A stretch of 64,000 nucleotides of DNA from Acidobacteriota bacterium (GTDB taxonomy: Bacteria > Acidobacteriota > Terriglobia > Acidiferrales > UBA7541), in contig JABCZR010000006.1 of the NCBI GenBank assembly GCA_013289585.1, positions 1-64,000 on the forward strand, read 5' to 3'. The notes beneath the pieces were generated by a model. It did not search any database. It was not told the DNA's origin and saw only the letters and a program-made list of their open reading frames with translations. The position numbers were made by a program, and so were the translations under genes. Position 1 is the stretch's first letter; the number at the start of each line of letters is the position of its first letter. Positions 8,213-16,189 of this stretch are shown here, in pieces.

Positions 8213-8530
8213 TCAGGTCATTGAGTAACCAGCCGCCTTCCACGCCTCGACGCCGCCCTCTAGCACCTTGACGTTGGTAAAACCCTGCTTTCGATATTTC
8301 GCTGCCTGACCGACAGCGCTGGCTTCGCCGGGTCAACCTCAATAGAAAATGATTTCCTGTGTCTTCGGCAGCGACGCCACCCGGGACTGCAAGCTGGTGA
8401 AGGATATGGACCCGTCCAGATTTAGCATCCGGCACTTGGCCTCGTCCTCGTAAGCGCAAACTAGCAGGGCTTGGTTTGCTTTTGTCTTTGCGTGCGCTTG
8501 TTGCGCGCTGATTCGCTGGATGTCCACCAT
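8213..8530 (-). CDS. Rhodanese-like protein, probable selenoprotein (two in-frame TGA at the catalytic CxC)
   Basis: From the ATG at 8530, with AGAGGT five bases upstream, the frame runs 63 codons to ...KTQEIIFY, then TGA-GGT-TGA, then continues in the same frame PGEASAVGQAAKYRKQGFTN and VLEGGVEAWKAAGY to a terminal TGA at 8213-8215 (105 codons in all). The continuation is a typical rhodanese C-terminus, and the two TGA codons fall exactly where this subfamily carries a Cys-x-Cys-Pro active-site motif. A hairpin downstream (CGCTGTC/GGCAGCG with a GGTCA loop, 8300-8318) has the form of a bacterial SECIS. I read it as a selenocysteine sulfurtransferase with a U-G-U-P active site. A pseudogene with two independent Cys-to-TGA changes is the alternative. 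Ordinary annotation would truncate it at residue 63. Confidence 0.75.
8300..8318 (-). promoter_or_regulatory. Candidate bacterial SECIS hairpin
   Basis: On the minus-strand RNA, CGCUGUC pairs with GGCAGCG (7 bp including one U-G), leaving the loop GGUCA. The loop begins 22 bases after the second UGA and 28 after the first, inside the 16-37 base window known for bacterial SECIS elements. G in the first two loop positions matches their minimal consensus. SelB would bind here to deliver Sec-tRNA. Confidence 0.6.
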
Positions 8531-9299
8531 GTGACCTCTTTATAAGAGCGTACCACGTGCGGTTCAGCGAGTGGCCGTGCGCCCAATTTTGCGCACCAGC
8601 ATCCTAGGTGATTTAGATGTTTTGATAAGCGGACCAGAATCGCTCCACTTCCACGACGCATGACTCTCACCGAAACTCTCACCGAAGTGCTCAAAAACAC
8701 CCCAATTTTGCCTAACGCAACCTAACGTAAGTCGTTGAAAACACTAATAAACACTAGCTATTTCCCACATCCTAAGTCTTGCGCGTCTGCCAGTTCCGCC
8801 ATTTCGGGAGAACCATTCAAAATGGCACGCCAGGAGCCCCTGACATCTCTGAGATGCGCTCCGCCAATCGTCTGCGTATACCTCAAAGGCGAATTGGCCG
8901 TATAAGGCGATAGCAATCCCAGCCCAACGGATACCGCCATTCCCCCATTCCGGCTCCCTTCCTGAGGCTATGTTGCACAACGCAAAGGAGTTGGCGTTGG
9001 CTCGGATGGGCCATAAGGGTCAATTTTCAGTCCTCGTAAAACGGTGTGGGAGTGAACCCAAGAATGTCCTTGCCGTGGTGCCCCGTGTCCCTCTAGTCGT
9101 CAAAACCAGAATGATTTCTTGTCATTTCCCGGAACATGCAACCGTAAGAATTCAAAAGCCTTATGCATGAAAAAGTACGCTGCGGGGGGATTTTGAAAGA
9201 CGACAAAATGCACTAATTTTGGAGGAAATTTAAAACCCGCATTAGGCTGTGGAAGTAGGTTCCCGAGACTGGAGGGATGGTAGGGCCTCTTTCCTTCCT
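8531..9299. other. Long non-coding stretch, probable old integration scar
   Basis: I find no convincing gene here; ORFs up to 78 codons are low-complexity and overlap a tRNA fragment. It contains the hairpin GTGCGC/GCGCAC (8577-8596), a doubled CTCTCACCGAA, a doubled CCTAACG, and a tRNA-Leu 5' half at 8770-8808. Together with the adjacent mobile module this suggests repeated integration and decay. Confidence 0.5.
8770..8808 (-). tRNA. tRNA-Leu (UAG) 5' half, truncated in the anticodon loop
   Basis: On the minus strand the sequence runs from an acceptor-like CCCGAAA through the Leu-type D arm TGGCGGAACTGGCAGACGC to the anticodon loop CTTAGGA (anticodon TAG). It then stops matching: the expected 3' anticodon strand TCTTG is replaced by TGTGG, and there is no variable arm or T arm. 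A break in the anticodon loop is a typical crossover point for tRNA-targeting integrases. It is not a functional tRNA. Confidence 0.65.
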
Positions 9300-10490
9300 C
9301 TATCTAGGAGTAGTTTCGGGAACCACTTGGATGGAAGCAATAGGTTGTGACGGCAATCTCGGAATCAAACCCGCCCCAACCAGTAGCTCCTCCGCCGTGG
9401 CCGTCAGTTGGGAACCAAAGACGATTCCAGCGAACTGAAGGTCCTCCGTCGCACGACCAATCGTTGCCTTCGGTAGTCCAAGAGAGTGTGGGCTCTTGTC
9501 CTCGATGAGAGCCCTCAGGACCACAGTCCGGGTAGGCGGCAAACTATCGAAAGCCACGCGGCATACCAAATTGTAATCTTCGTCGTTCACTTCCGAGCGT
9601 CTGTCGAGCAAGGCCGAGCCGCGAGCAATCTGGCAAAGCTCTTGGGGTAGCCGCGTGTTGCCCTCCGTCACAGGCACGCCACTTGCTTCGCGGCTATGGC
9701 CGTCGCGTTCAACGTAGGTGCGTGCGAGCGCAATTAGTTCACTCAGGTTGGCAATCTTCAGCGAGATTGCTTCTGGAATCTCCGGGGCCGTTTGCGGAGT
9801 AGTCAGTATTGGACGCATCAACGAGTGGACGACAGCACGCAGTTCTTCAGGAACATTCGCTGTATGCTTCATAGCTTGCATTCCCGTTTCTACGCCACCG
9901 GCGCGGGGCCATCGCACACGAACGAATCGCTCACCCAGTTTTTGAAAAAGAGAGTAATGACCATCAATATCAGGCACGGCTCCGGCGAACACGGTCACCC
10001 GTCCTCGCCAGCTTCTCTCATCCAAGTTTTCATCTGTCCCGAATTCGCGGGAAAAGTGGCCATCATAAATTCGCCTGAGTTGGGCCAGAATTACCTGGAG
10101 TGTCTTAGGGTTTGAAGTAAAGGTACTGAAGTCGGCAGCGACCAGCACTCCATCGCTCCCAATTCGATGCAACCAGCCTGCAGGTTTAGTTCTCTTCCGC
10201 CCTTTCTCATCAACTTTGCCGGACAGAAACGTGTTGGTCGTGACTTCATCCACGAAATGCACATCCGGGAGACCCCGAAAGCTCTCTAGAAAATCCGTCT
10301 TCATCGAACCGGGTGGGGCTATCGCCAACGTCCAAGCGGGAGGGAACTGCTTCAGCGAGTGGCTGGCCAACGCAGAGCATAAAATGCGTGCAGCTTCGAT
10401 GTCGGGATTTTTATAGTGCTTGTTTAGGACGTCTGCGATGGCCTGCCAGTCCCCTTGCGCGTGCTGAGAGCCATTAGCATGTTCGCTCAT
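9300..10490 (-). CDS. P-loop ATPase of an integrative element (primase/helicase-like)
   Basis: A 396-residue protein. The Walker A-like APPGSMKTDFLESFRG is at about residues 42-57, followed by a region (VTTNTFLSGKVDEKGRK, GVLVAADFSTFTS, AQLRRIYDGHFSREFGT) typical of the helicase-like ATPases carried by small plasmid- and phage-derived elements, then WRGRVTVFAGAVPDIDGHY. A C-terminal winged-helix-like part follows. The start ATG at 10490 overlaps the stop of the upstream HTH gene as ATGA, so the two are translationally coupled; the longer ORF-track start runs through that gene and is rejected. The likely job is replication or maintenance of the element. Confidence 0.7.
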   Translation of the reverse strand: MSEHANGSQHAQGDWQAIADVLNKHYKNPDIEAARILCSALASHSLKQFPPAWTLAIAPPGSMKTDFLESFRGLPDVHFVDEVTTNTFLSGKVDEKGRKRTKPAGWLHRIGSDGVLVAADFSTFTSNPKTLQVILAQLRRIYDGHFSREFGTDENLDERSWRGRVTVFAGAVPDIDGHYSLFQKLGERFVRVRWPRAGGVETGMQAMKHTANVPEELRAVVHSLMRPILTTPQTAPEIPEAISLKIANLSELIALARTYVERDGHSREASGVPVTEGNTRLPQELCQIARGSALLDRRSEVNDEDYNLVCRVAFDSLPPTRTVVLRALIEDKSPHSLGLPKATIGRATEDLQFAGIVFGSQLTATAEELLVGAGLIPRLPSQPIASIQVVPETTPR

Positions 10491-10693
10491 CGACACACCC
10501 CATTCGCAGTTTCTGCATGAGCAGGCACCACACTGGTCGCAATAAGGGCCTCCAGGTCGCTGCGACGAAACAACACTCTGCGGCCTAGCTTCACAAACGG
10601 AATCTTGCGCCGAAGGACCCAAGCCCGCATCGTGGACGGTTTCAGATGTAGTGCTGCTGCTGCCTCGGTGAGACTCAATAGATTGTCAGGCAT
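10487..10693 (-). CDS. Excisionase-type helix-turn-helix protein
   Basis: A 68-residue protein that is almost entirely a MerR/Xis-like HTH: LSLTEAAAALHLKPSTMRAW, then the wing RRKIPFVKLGRRVLFRRSDL. This fold binds att-site DNA in excisionases and also acts as a small repressor. Its start overlaps the upstream HTH gene by 8 bases and its stop overlaps the ATPase start, making a tight three-gene operon. Confidence 0.8.
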   Translation of the reverse strand: MPDNLLSLTEAAAALHLKPSTMRAWVLRRKIPFVKLGRRVLFRRSDLEALIATSVVPAHAETANGVCR

Positions 10694-10871
10694 TGGCTTT
10701 TCTCCTTAGACGCTGCTCGATGGAAGACAGGGGGATACGCCACACCATGCCCTTCTTCTGTGCGCCAGGTAACTTTCGCTCGTAGAGCAGATCTCGCACC
10801 CACTTCTGTGAGCAGCCCAACAGAAGAGCAGCTTCCCGAACTGATAGGACCGTGTTGGTTGTTTGTTTCAT
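10686..10871 (-). CDS. Second excisionase-like HTH protein
   Basis: A 61-residue protein starting at the ATG at 10871 (MKQTTNTVLSVREAALLLGC), with GGAGGG about eight bases upstream. The HTH is followed by QKWVRDLLYERKLPGAQKKG, the usual wing of the HTH_17 family. It is the first gene of the minus-strand operon and shares a 70-base divergent promoter region with the Zn-knuckle gene, so it may control both transcripts. The longer ORF-track version is a read-through into that promoter region. Confidence 0.75.
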   Translation of the reverse strand: MKQTTNTVLSVREAALLLGCSQKWVRDLLYERKLPGAQKKGMVWRIPLSSIEQRLRRKANA

Positions 10872-10941
10872 TTTCAATTCCCTCCGTTTCAGTAACATTT
10901 CCAATTGCAATAGTTCCAGTTCTTGTTGTAGACTACAAGTC

Positions 10942-11703
10942 ATGAAAAGCATTACCCATAACAAAGCCATTACGCAGGTCAACCTGCCCGACCAGCCATT
11001 CCCGGTGTTGGTGCCCTTAAATGAATCGCAGATGCAATACAGAAGGGAGCGGGGCATTGTCGAGGCCGTGGATGGATTCTTTTACGAGGATGTGGGGAAA
11101 ATGGTGCCAGTTCGTTACGTTTCAGAAACGCTGGAAACGCTATCGGACGGAGATAAACGGTATGCATTCGAGGTTAAGTACGGTCTCACTGTTTCCGATA
11201 ATGCTTTGAGGAATGCGTTCTTTGTTCTCATGCTGGCACAAGCATGTACAGGCCATGACCCAGACAGGGATGTTCAACAAGCACTTAGGTATTATCGCGG
11301 CGACCCACCTCGTGGACTGTTCCGAGAAGGCGGTCCGGTAAGTAAGAGAATCCAGCATGAGCCGTTCGCAGTCGTCCTAGAGGAGTTGAATCGAGGACTT
11401 GAAAGAGCGCGTCCGGTTGTCTGGTGGTCGCTTGTAAAGAAGAAAGCCTCGCTCGGTTTGTACTGCCCAGATGCCTATTCCGCTCTCTTCGCCCTGGCTC
11501 TGAGGGGAATGGGGTTGCCTGGAGGCTCAGGCGTTTGCCAGCGATGCGGAAATCCCTTCCTGCGTTCACGCAGCACACAGCGTTACTGTTCTCATCGTTG
11601 CCAGTTGACTGCAAGTATGCGTCGATTTCGAGAACGCCATCTGAAAACTCGCAAACGCAGCAAGCGGACAAAGACCCGTATCCGTAAACATTTCAGGAGG
11701 TAG
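10942..11703 (+). CDS. Zn-knuckle (CGNR-like) protein of the element
   Basis: A 253-residue protein from the ATG at 10942. The C-terminal motif CQRCGNPFLRSRSTQRYCSH with a following Cys makes a C-x2-C-x14-C-x3-C zinc knuckle (about residues 200-220), and the tail is strongly basic (KTRKRSKRTKTRIRKHFRR), so DNA or RNA binding is likely. The N-terminal 190 residues look alpha-helical and may sense a ligand. It is divergent from the HTH operon and just upstream of the integrase, with only 5 bases between them; it could be a regulator of integration. Confidence 0.7.
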   Translation: MKSITHNKAITQVNLPDQPFPVLVPLNESQMQYRRERGIVEAVDGFFYEDVGKMVPVRYVSETLETLSDGDKRYAFEVKYGLTVSDNALRNAFFVLMLAQACTGHDPDRDVQQALRYYRGDPPRGLFREGGPVSKRIQHEPFAVVLEELNRGLERARPVVWWSLVKKKASLGLYCPDAYSALFALALRGMGLPGGSGVCQRCGNPFLRSRSTQRYCSHRCQLTASMRRFRERHLKTRKRSKRTKTRIRKHFRR

Positions 11704-11708
11704 TAGCG

Positions 11709-12899
11709 ATGATTTACAAACGCGGTTGCAACAAAGATGGGCCAGAGAAGACTTGCAGCAAATGCGGCGAGCGTGGTGCTTGCGGCGTCTACTGGTACAA
11801 GTTCATGTGGCAGGGCAAGCTCATACGCGAATCCACTAAGCAGGGTAACGATAAAGTGGCACGGAGTATGGAAGCAGCGCACCGCACGTCCTTGGCAAAG
11901 GGTGAGGTGGGTATCCGCGACAAAAAAATCATCCCAACCCTCGCAGAATTTATTGAGCAACAGTTCGAACCGTGGGCGAGAGGAACTTTTGAGAAGTCCT
12001 CCCCGAAAACTTGGCGCGACTATTACAAGGTTGGGATTAAGGCAATTCTGGACTTCAAATCATTCGCAGATACAAAACTCAACGAGGTAACAAGCGAAAC
12101 GGCTTCAGGCTTCGCAGCTCATCGTCAATCAAAGGGATTGCAAGTGACTTCAGTGAATAGCTCACTACAAATCCTGCGCCGCATGCTTCGCTTGGCCGCC
12201 GAATGGGGAGTCATTGATAAAGCTCCTTTAATTCGTCTGCTTCCAGGTGGACGCCATAGAGAGCATGTGGTTACCCGCGAGGAAGAAGCCAGATACTTAG
12301 CAGCGGCCCCCGATACTCTGTCTCATGTTTCAACGGTTCTGGTGGACACCGGTTTGCGACCCGAGGAGTGCTTCCGGCTTCGCTGGGAAGCAATCACCTG
12401 GTCCAATGGAAGGTACGGGACGTTCATAGTCACGCATGGAAAAACGGCTGCGGCTCGGCGCGTCTTGCCCATGACCCTTCGCGTTAGAATGATTCTAGAA
12501 GACCTTTGGGAAAAGGCTGGGAAGCCCCTAGAGGGATGGGTATGGCCAGCTCAAACCCGCAGTGGTCATCTCGAATCTTCGAGCCTCAAGAAACAGCTCG
12601 CTCGTACTTTCAAGACTCTGTCCGAGAATGCGAAAAAAAGCGGCGCACAGCCGGTTCGTAAGTTTGTCTTATACTCTTTGCGTCACACGTTCCTCACTCG
12701 CCTAGGAGAATCGGGCTGTGATGCTTGGACGCTTGCTCGAATCGCAGGCCACAGTTCTATCGCAATGTCCACGCGCTACGTTCACCCCTCGGAGGATGCC
12801 GTGTTCACGGCAATGGAAAGATTGGGTGGGCACAAAATTAGGCACACGACAGAGATTGCAAATTCGGAAGGAAACACGAGGAAGCAGCTACCGTCTTGA
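11709..12899 (+). CDS. Tyrosine recombinase/integrase
   Basis: A 396-residue site-specific recombinase. An N-terminal Cys-bearing segment (CSKCGERGACGVYWYKF) precedes an AP2/SAM-like arm domain, and the catalytic domain shows the family residues in order: the first Arg in DTGLRPEECFRLRW, then SLRHTFLTRL (H-x-x-R type), AGHSS, and the nucleophile Tyr in STRYVHPSE. AGGAGG lies 9 bases before the ATG. The stop is only 16 bases from the 3' end of tRNA-Pro, the standard position for an integrase that uses the tRNA 3' end as att site. It is probably active, since all catalytic residues are present. Confidence 0.9.
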   Translation: MIYKRGCNKDGPEKTCSKCGERGACGVYWYKFMWQGKLIRESTKQGNDKVARSMEAAHRTSLAKGEVGIRDKKIIPTLAEFIEQQFEPWARGTFEKSSPKTWRDYYKVGIKAILDFKSFADTKLNEVTSETASGFAAHRQSKGLQVTSVNSSLQILRRMLRLAAEWGVIDKAPLIRLLPGGRHREHVVTREEEARYLAAAPDTLSHVSTVLVDTGLRPEECFRLRWEAITWSNGRYGTFIVTHGKTAAARRVLPMTLRVRMILEDLWEKAGKPLEGWVWPAQTRSGHLESSSLKKQLARTFKTLSENAKKSGAQPVRKFVLYSLRHTFLTRLGESGCDAWTLARIAGHSSIAMSTRYVHPSEDAVFTAMERLGGHKIRHTTEIANSEGNTRKQLPS

Positions 12900-12915
12900 A
12901 ATCAAAGAAGAAAAG

Positions 12916-12993
12916 TGGTCGGGGCGAATGGATTTGAACCATCGACCTCCTGGTCCCGAACCAGGCGCGCTAGCCAGGCTGCGCTACGCCCCG
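12916..12993 (-). tRNA. tRNA-Pro (CGG)
   Basis: A complete cloverleaf on the minus strand: acceptor CGGGGCG/CGCCCCG, D arm GCGCAGCCTGGCTAGCGC, anticodon loop TTCGGGA (anticodon CGG) on the stem CCTGG/CCAGG, T arm GGTTCAAATCC, discriminator A and an encoded CCA. The 3' end faces the integrase gene, so this tRNA is the likely attB of the element on the left. Confidence 0.95.
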
Positions 12994-13186
12994 ACCGATA
13001 CGCTCCGGCGCGTGCTTTGCGCCCAAGCAGGAATATCAGATTAACATAGCTCTGGAATCGCCGCCAGACGGCTTGTGCACCGCTTTTCTAATTCCAGGCA
13101 GCCATAAACCACGTCAGCAGCGAATAACGTCAACTACCCTCTCGCCAAAAGAAGATAAGGCCGCGCGATTTGCCTGTCTTTCGAAT

Positions 13187-13202
13187 CCACCCATAAGGGT
13201 GG
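13187..13202. repeat. Small palindrome downstream of serA
   Basis: CCACCC-ATAA-GGGTGG is a perfect 6-bp inverted repeat about 10 bases past the serA stop on the minus strand. No T-run follows on that strand, so it is either a weak terminator or one of the small dispersed palindromes also seen near 23.7, 41.8 and 44.3 kb. Confidence 0.5.
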
Positions 13203-13209
13203 GCGGCTT

Positions 13210-14808
13210 TTAGCCGTGGCCCAGCCGCAGAAGCTTCGCTTCCGTAATTGCGGGGATGGCGCGGATCGGATTGAGGATTGCGGCTGACACTTCCCCGTCG
13301 ATACGAACCAGGGAGACGGCTTCAGCACCGCGCTGCGCTTCGCGGCGGCCAAGCGCAAACGTCGCGATATTCACCCCATGCTTGCCGAGGGTCGTCCCAA
13401 CTTGCCCGATGACTCCAGGCTCGTCGCGGTTCCTCAGGTAAAGAATCGTGCCTTCGAGCTGTGCCTCCAGCGGAATGCCCTCGATCTGCAGCACCCGGGG
13501 CGAGCCGTCGTGCAGGACGGTGCCTTCGGCCGTGAATCCTTTTGCCGTTCCCGTTTTTTCCGGCAGCGCGGAAACCTCCAACGTATTTGGGAAGCCATGC
13601 TCGCGTCTTCTTGTTTCTTCTTCCACGGTCAGTCCTCTTGCCGCTGCCACCGCAGGCGCGTTCACGACATTCACTTTTTCATCCAGGACCGCATTGAGCA
13701 CGCCTGCCAGCACGGCGCTGCGCAGTAAGTGCGTGCCGACCTCCGCCACTTCTCCCGCATAGCGAATGCGAATCCGCGCGGGGCGCGTGTCCGCCGCCTG
13801 CGAAACCAACGACCCGAGCCGCTCCGCCAGTTCCAGGTAAGGCCGCACGCGCCGGTACTGGTCCGCAGAGAGCGCCGGCAGATTCACTGCGTTTCGAATG
13901 ATGCCTTCCGCTAGGTAATCCTTGATCTGTACCGCCACCTGTGTGCCAACCTCTTCCTGAGCTTCCGTCGTCGAACCGGCAACATGCGGCGTGGCAATCA
14001 CGTTCGAAAGACCGATGAGAGGAGAGTTTTTCGGAGGCTCTTCGGCAAACACGTCCAGCGCTGCACCCGCAAGTTTGCCGCTCTTCAATGCCGCTGCAAG
14101 GGCCGCTTCGTCGATTAACTCTCCGCGTGCGGCGTTGATGACGCGCGCCCCTTTTTTCATCTTTTCGATCGTCGCGGTGTTAATCAGATTCTGAGTAGCG
14201 GGACTCAGCGCCGTGTGCAGAGAGACGAAATCGCTTTCGGCAAGAAGTATTTCGAGCGGTACGAGTTCCACCGACACTTCGCGTGCCGCCGCTTCACTGA
14301 TGTACGGGTCATACGCCAGCACGCGCATGTCGAAAGCCTCGGCTCGCACCGCGACCTCGCTGCCAATTCGCCCTAGGCCGATCAATCCGAGCGTCTTTCC
14401 ACGCACTTCCGTTCCCGCCGCGGAAGATTTCTCCCAGCGCCCTTCATGAATCGCCTTGTCCAGCCGCGGCACCTGCCGTGCCAACGCCAGGAGCAGCGCA
14501 AAGGTGTGCTCCGCCACGCTCACGGCGTTTCCGCCGGGCGTACTCATCACCAGCACGCCGCGCTTGGTGGCTGCTTCCAGGTCGATATTATCCACGCCCA
14601 CGCCCGCTCGGCCCACCGCGCGCAGCTTCGTGGCAATCTCCAGCAATTCGGAAGTGACTTTCGTCGCGCTGCGCACTATCAGCGCGTCCGCATCCGCGAT
14701 TTCTGCGTTCAGCGTGTCCTTCGACGTCAGCACGACGTTCCAGCCGGGCTGTTCCTTCAACAGTTGCAGGCCCCGCTCGCTGATCTTGTCCGCCACGATG
14801 ACTTTCAT
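13210..14808 (-). CDS. serA: D-3-phosphoglycerate dehydrogenase
   Basis: A 532-residue enzyme that oxidises 3-phosphoglycerate with NAD as the first step of serine synthesis. The Rossmann motif GLIGLGRIGSEVAVRAEAFD is near residue 140, the catalytic Arg is in INAARGELIDEAALAAAL, and the catalytic His is in ATPHVAGSTTEAQEE. An intervening domain and a C-terminal ACT domain (LYLRNRDEPGVIGQVGTTLG) give the long form of the enzyme, which is usually serine-controlled. The start is the ATG at 14808 after AAGGACCTC, not the upstream ORF-track start. It is divergent from the YqeY-type gene. Confidence 0.95.
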   Translation of the reverse strand: MKVIVADKISERGLQLLKEQPGWNVVLTSKDTLNAEIADADALIVRSATKVTSELLEIATKLRAVGRAGVGVDNIDLEAATKRGVLVMSTPGGNAVSVAEHTFALLLALARQVPRLDKAIHEGRWEKSSAAGTEVRGKTLGLIGLGRIGSEVAVRAEAFDMRVLAYDPYISEAAAREVSVELVPLEILLAESDFVSLHTALSPATQNLINTATIEKMKKGARVINAARGELIDEAALAAALKSGKLAGAALDVFAEEPPKNSPLIGLSNVIATPHVAGSTTEAQEEVGTQVAVQIKDYLAEGIIRNAVNLPALSADQYRRVRPYLELAERLGSLVSQAADTRPARIRIRYAGEVAEVGTHLLRSAVLAGVLNAVLDEKVNVVNAPAVAAARGLTVEEETRRREHGFPNTLEVSALPEKTGTAKGFTAEGTVLHDGSPRVLQIEGIPLEAQLEGTILYLRNRDEPGVIGQVGTTLGKHGVNIATFALGRREAQRGAEAVSLVRIDGEVSAAILNPIRAIPAITEAKLLRLGHG

Positions 14809-15004
14809 GAGGTCCTTACAGTCTCCACCGGGTTTTTCCCGCGCAATATAAGAGAACAACGTTAGCGAGCCCTCGCAACACTGTCAAATCGAGGTTGGGG
14901 CGGGATGCTTGCTTACGCGGCGCGGCTCCAGATCTTCGACTCTTCTTTCTCTCAACCTATCGCCTTGTCTCGTCTGCTATATTCATTGTCATGAGGAGCT
15001 TGCG

Positions 15005-15460
15005 ATGAGTCTTGCCGAAACAATCCAGAAGGATCTGGTCGACGCCATGCGCGCGAAAGACGAGCTGCGCCTCAGCGTCTTGCGCGGAATCAAGGCCGCC
15101 ATCAAGCATCGGGAAGTCGAGAAAATTCGCGTGCTCGACGAACCCGAGTCTATCCAGATCCTGCAAACGCTCGTAAAACAGCGTAAGGAATCCATCGAGC
15201 AGTTCACCAAAGGCAATCGCCCGGAGCTTGCCGAAAAAGAAACCAAGGAGCTCGCCATCATCGAGTCCTATTTGCCTGCGGGTGCGAGCAGCGCGGAAAT
15301 GGACGCGGCAATCACCAGGGCCATCGGAGAAACCGGCGCGAATTCCATCAAACAGATGGGCGCCGTAGTCAAAGCTGCGAAAGCCTCATTGGAAGGCAAG
15401 ACTGTCGACGGCAAAGCGCTTAGCGACCTGGTGCGCGACCGTCTTTCGAAACTCGGCTGA
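15005..15460 (+). CDS. GatB/YqeY-domain protein
   Basis: A 151-residue helical protein of the YqeY family, related to the tail domain of the GatB amidotransferase subunit: MSLAETIQKDLVDAMRAKDE, then LRLSVLRGIKAAIKHREVEK and IESYLPAGASSAEMDAAI. YqeY proteins probably bind tRNA, but their role is not settled. AGGAG precedes the ATG at 15005; the upstream ORF-track extension is leader sequence. The 230-codon ORF that follows lies about 50 bases downstream on the same strand. Confidence 0.85.
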   Translation: MSLAETIQKDLVDAMRAKDELRLSVLRGIKAAIKHREVEKIRVLDEPESIQILQTLVKQRKESIEQFTKGNRPELAEKETKELAIIESYLPAGASSAEMDAAITRAIGETGANSIKQMGAVVKAAKASLEGKTVDGKALSDLVRDRLSKLG

Positions 15461-15514
15461 GACTTGCTGGGGTATTCGCTCTTTCAACCGCAATCGTCTT
15501 CACTTGCATCCACC

Positions 15515-16153
15515 ATGCCCCTGCCCGAAACCATCGCGATCCGCTTCACGGAAGAAGACGCCGGCTACGTGACCGTTCGCCCCGTCGTTAAGCAAATTTT
15601 TCGGCTGGCCGAGCTGATCGATATGGTCGTGAGCGTCACCGGAAAGAATGTCCCTCGCGTGCAGCAGATTCTGCATGCCGGCACCGTTGTCTACAATGGC
15701 TATCGCTACCGGTGGGATGGTTTCACTTCCGAAGCCTCAGAACTCTCAGGGCTTCTTGCGCCTTTCCCCGACGATGATCCTTCGCGTCCGTTCGAGGCTG
15801 CCTTGGCCACCGCCGTATCCCTCGAAATCGGCGGTGGCGCACAGCGGTCATTGACTGAAATCACGCGCCAGCAAGCCCTGGCAAAGCGTCTATTCCACTC
15901 GCAGAGTCTCTGGGAAATCCTGCTGAACGCGGCGCATAATTTCACACCGCGCTACGAAAAATACTCCCACGCTCATCGCGCGGACCTCTACCGTCTGCAT
16001 CTGCCCGCCGAAGCCGCTCTCGCTCTGCGCAACGAGATGCTCGAAGCCGCACCGCGAGACCTGCGGAAGAAATTCATAGCAATACAGCCGCCTTCCGCGC
16101 TTCTGTTTTTTGTTCCTCGAACGAATTCCGCCGGCTCAGAATCCCATCCTTAG
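15515..16153 (+). CDS. Hypothetical protein
   Basis: A 212-residue soluble protein from the ATG at 15515 (MPLPETIAIRFTEEDAGYVT). It has no signal peptide. The N-terminus reads as a small beta/alpha domain with VRPVVKQIFRLAELIDMVVS and RVQQILHAGTVVYNGYRYRW, a little like RNA-binding or sigma-like small domains, and a helical C-terminal half. I do not recognise the family. Being just downstream of the YqeY gene, it may share its transcript. Confidence 0.65.
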   Translation: MPLPETIAIRFTEEDAGYVTVRPVVKQIFRLAELIDMVVSVTGKNVPRVQQILHAGTVVYNGYRYRWDGFTSEASELSGLLAPFPDDDPSRPFEAALATAVSLEIGGGAQRSLTEITRQQALAKRLFHSQSLWEILLNAAHNFTPRYEKYSHAHRADLYRLHLPAEAALALRNEMLEAAPRDLRKKFIAIQPPSALLFFVPRTNSAGSESHP

Positions 16154-16189
16154 ACAGACGCGCAAGGCACACTTCCCGTAATGCTACCT

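Noticed and set aside
8181-8459. 92-codon ORF over the rhodanese 3' part
   Set aside because: Different frame from the rhodanese; Arg/Gly-rich and lacks the C-terminal rhodanese motif that the TGA-containing frame has.
8970-9170. 66-codon plus-strand ORF between the tRNA fragment and the ATPase gene
   Set aside because: No ribosome-binding site or domain; next to integration debris.
10852-11703. ORF-track start of the Zn-knuckle gene at 10852
   Set aside because: The leader overlaps the divergent HTH gene and is Cys/Ser/Phe-rich; the ATG at 10942 gives a normal protein.
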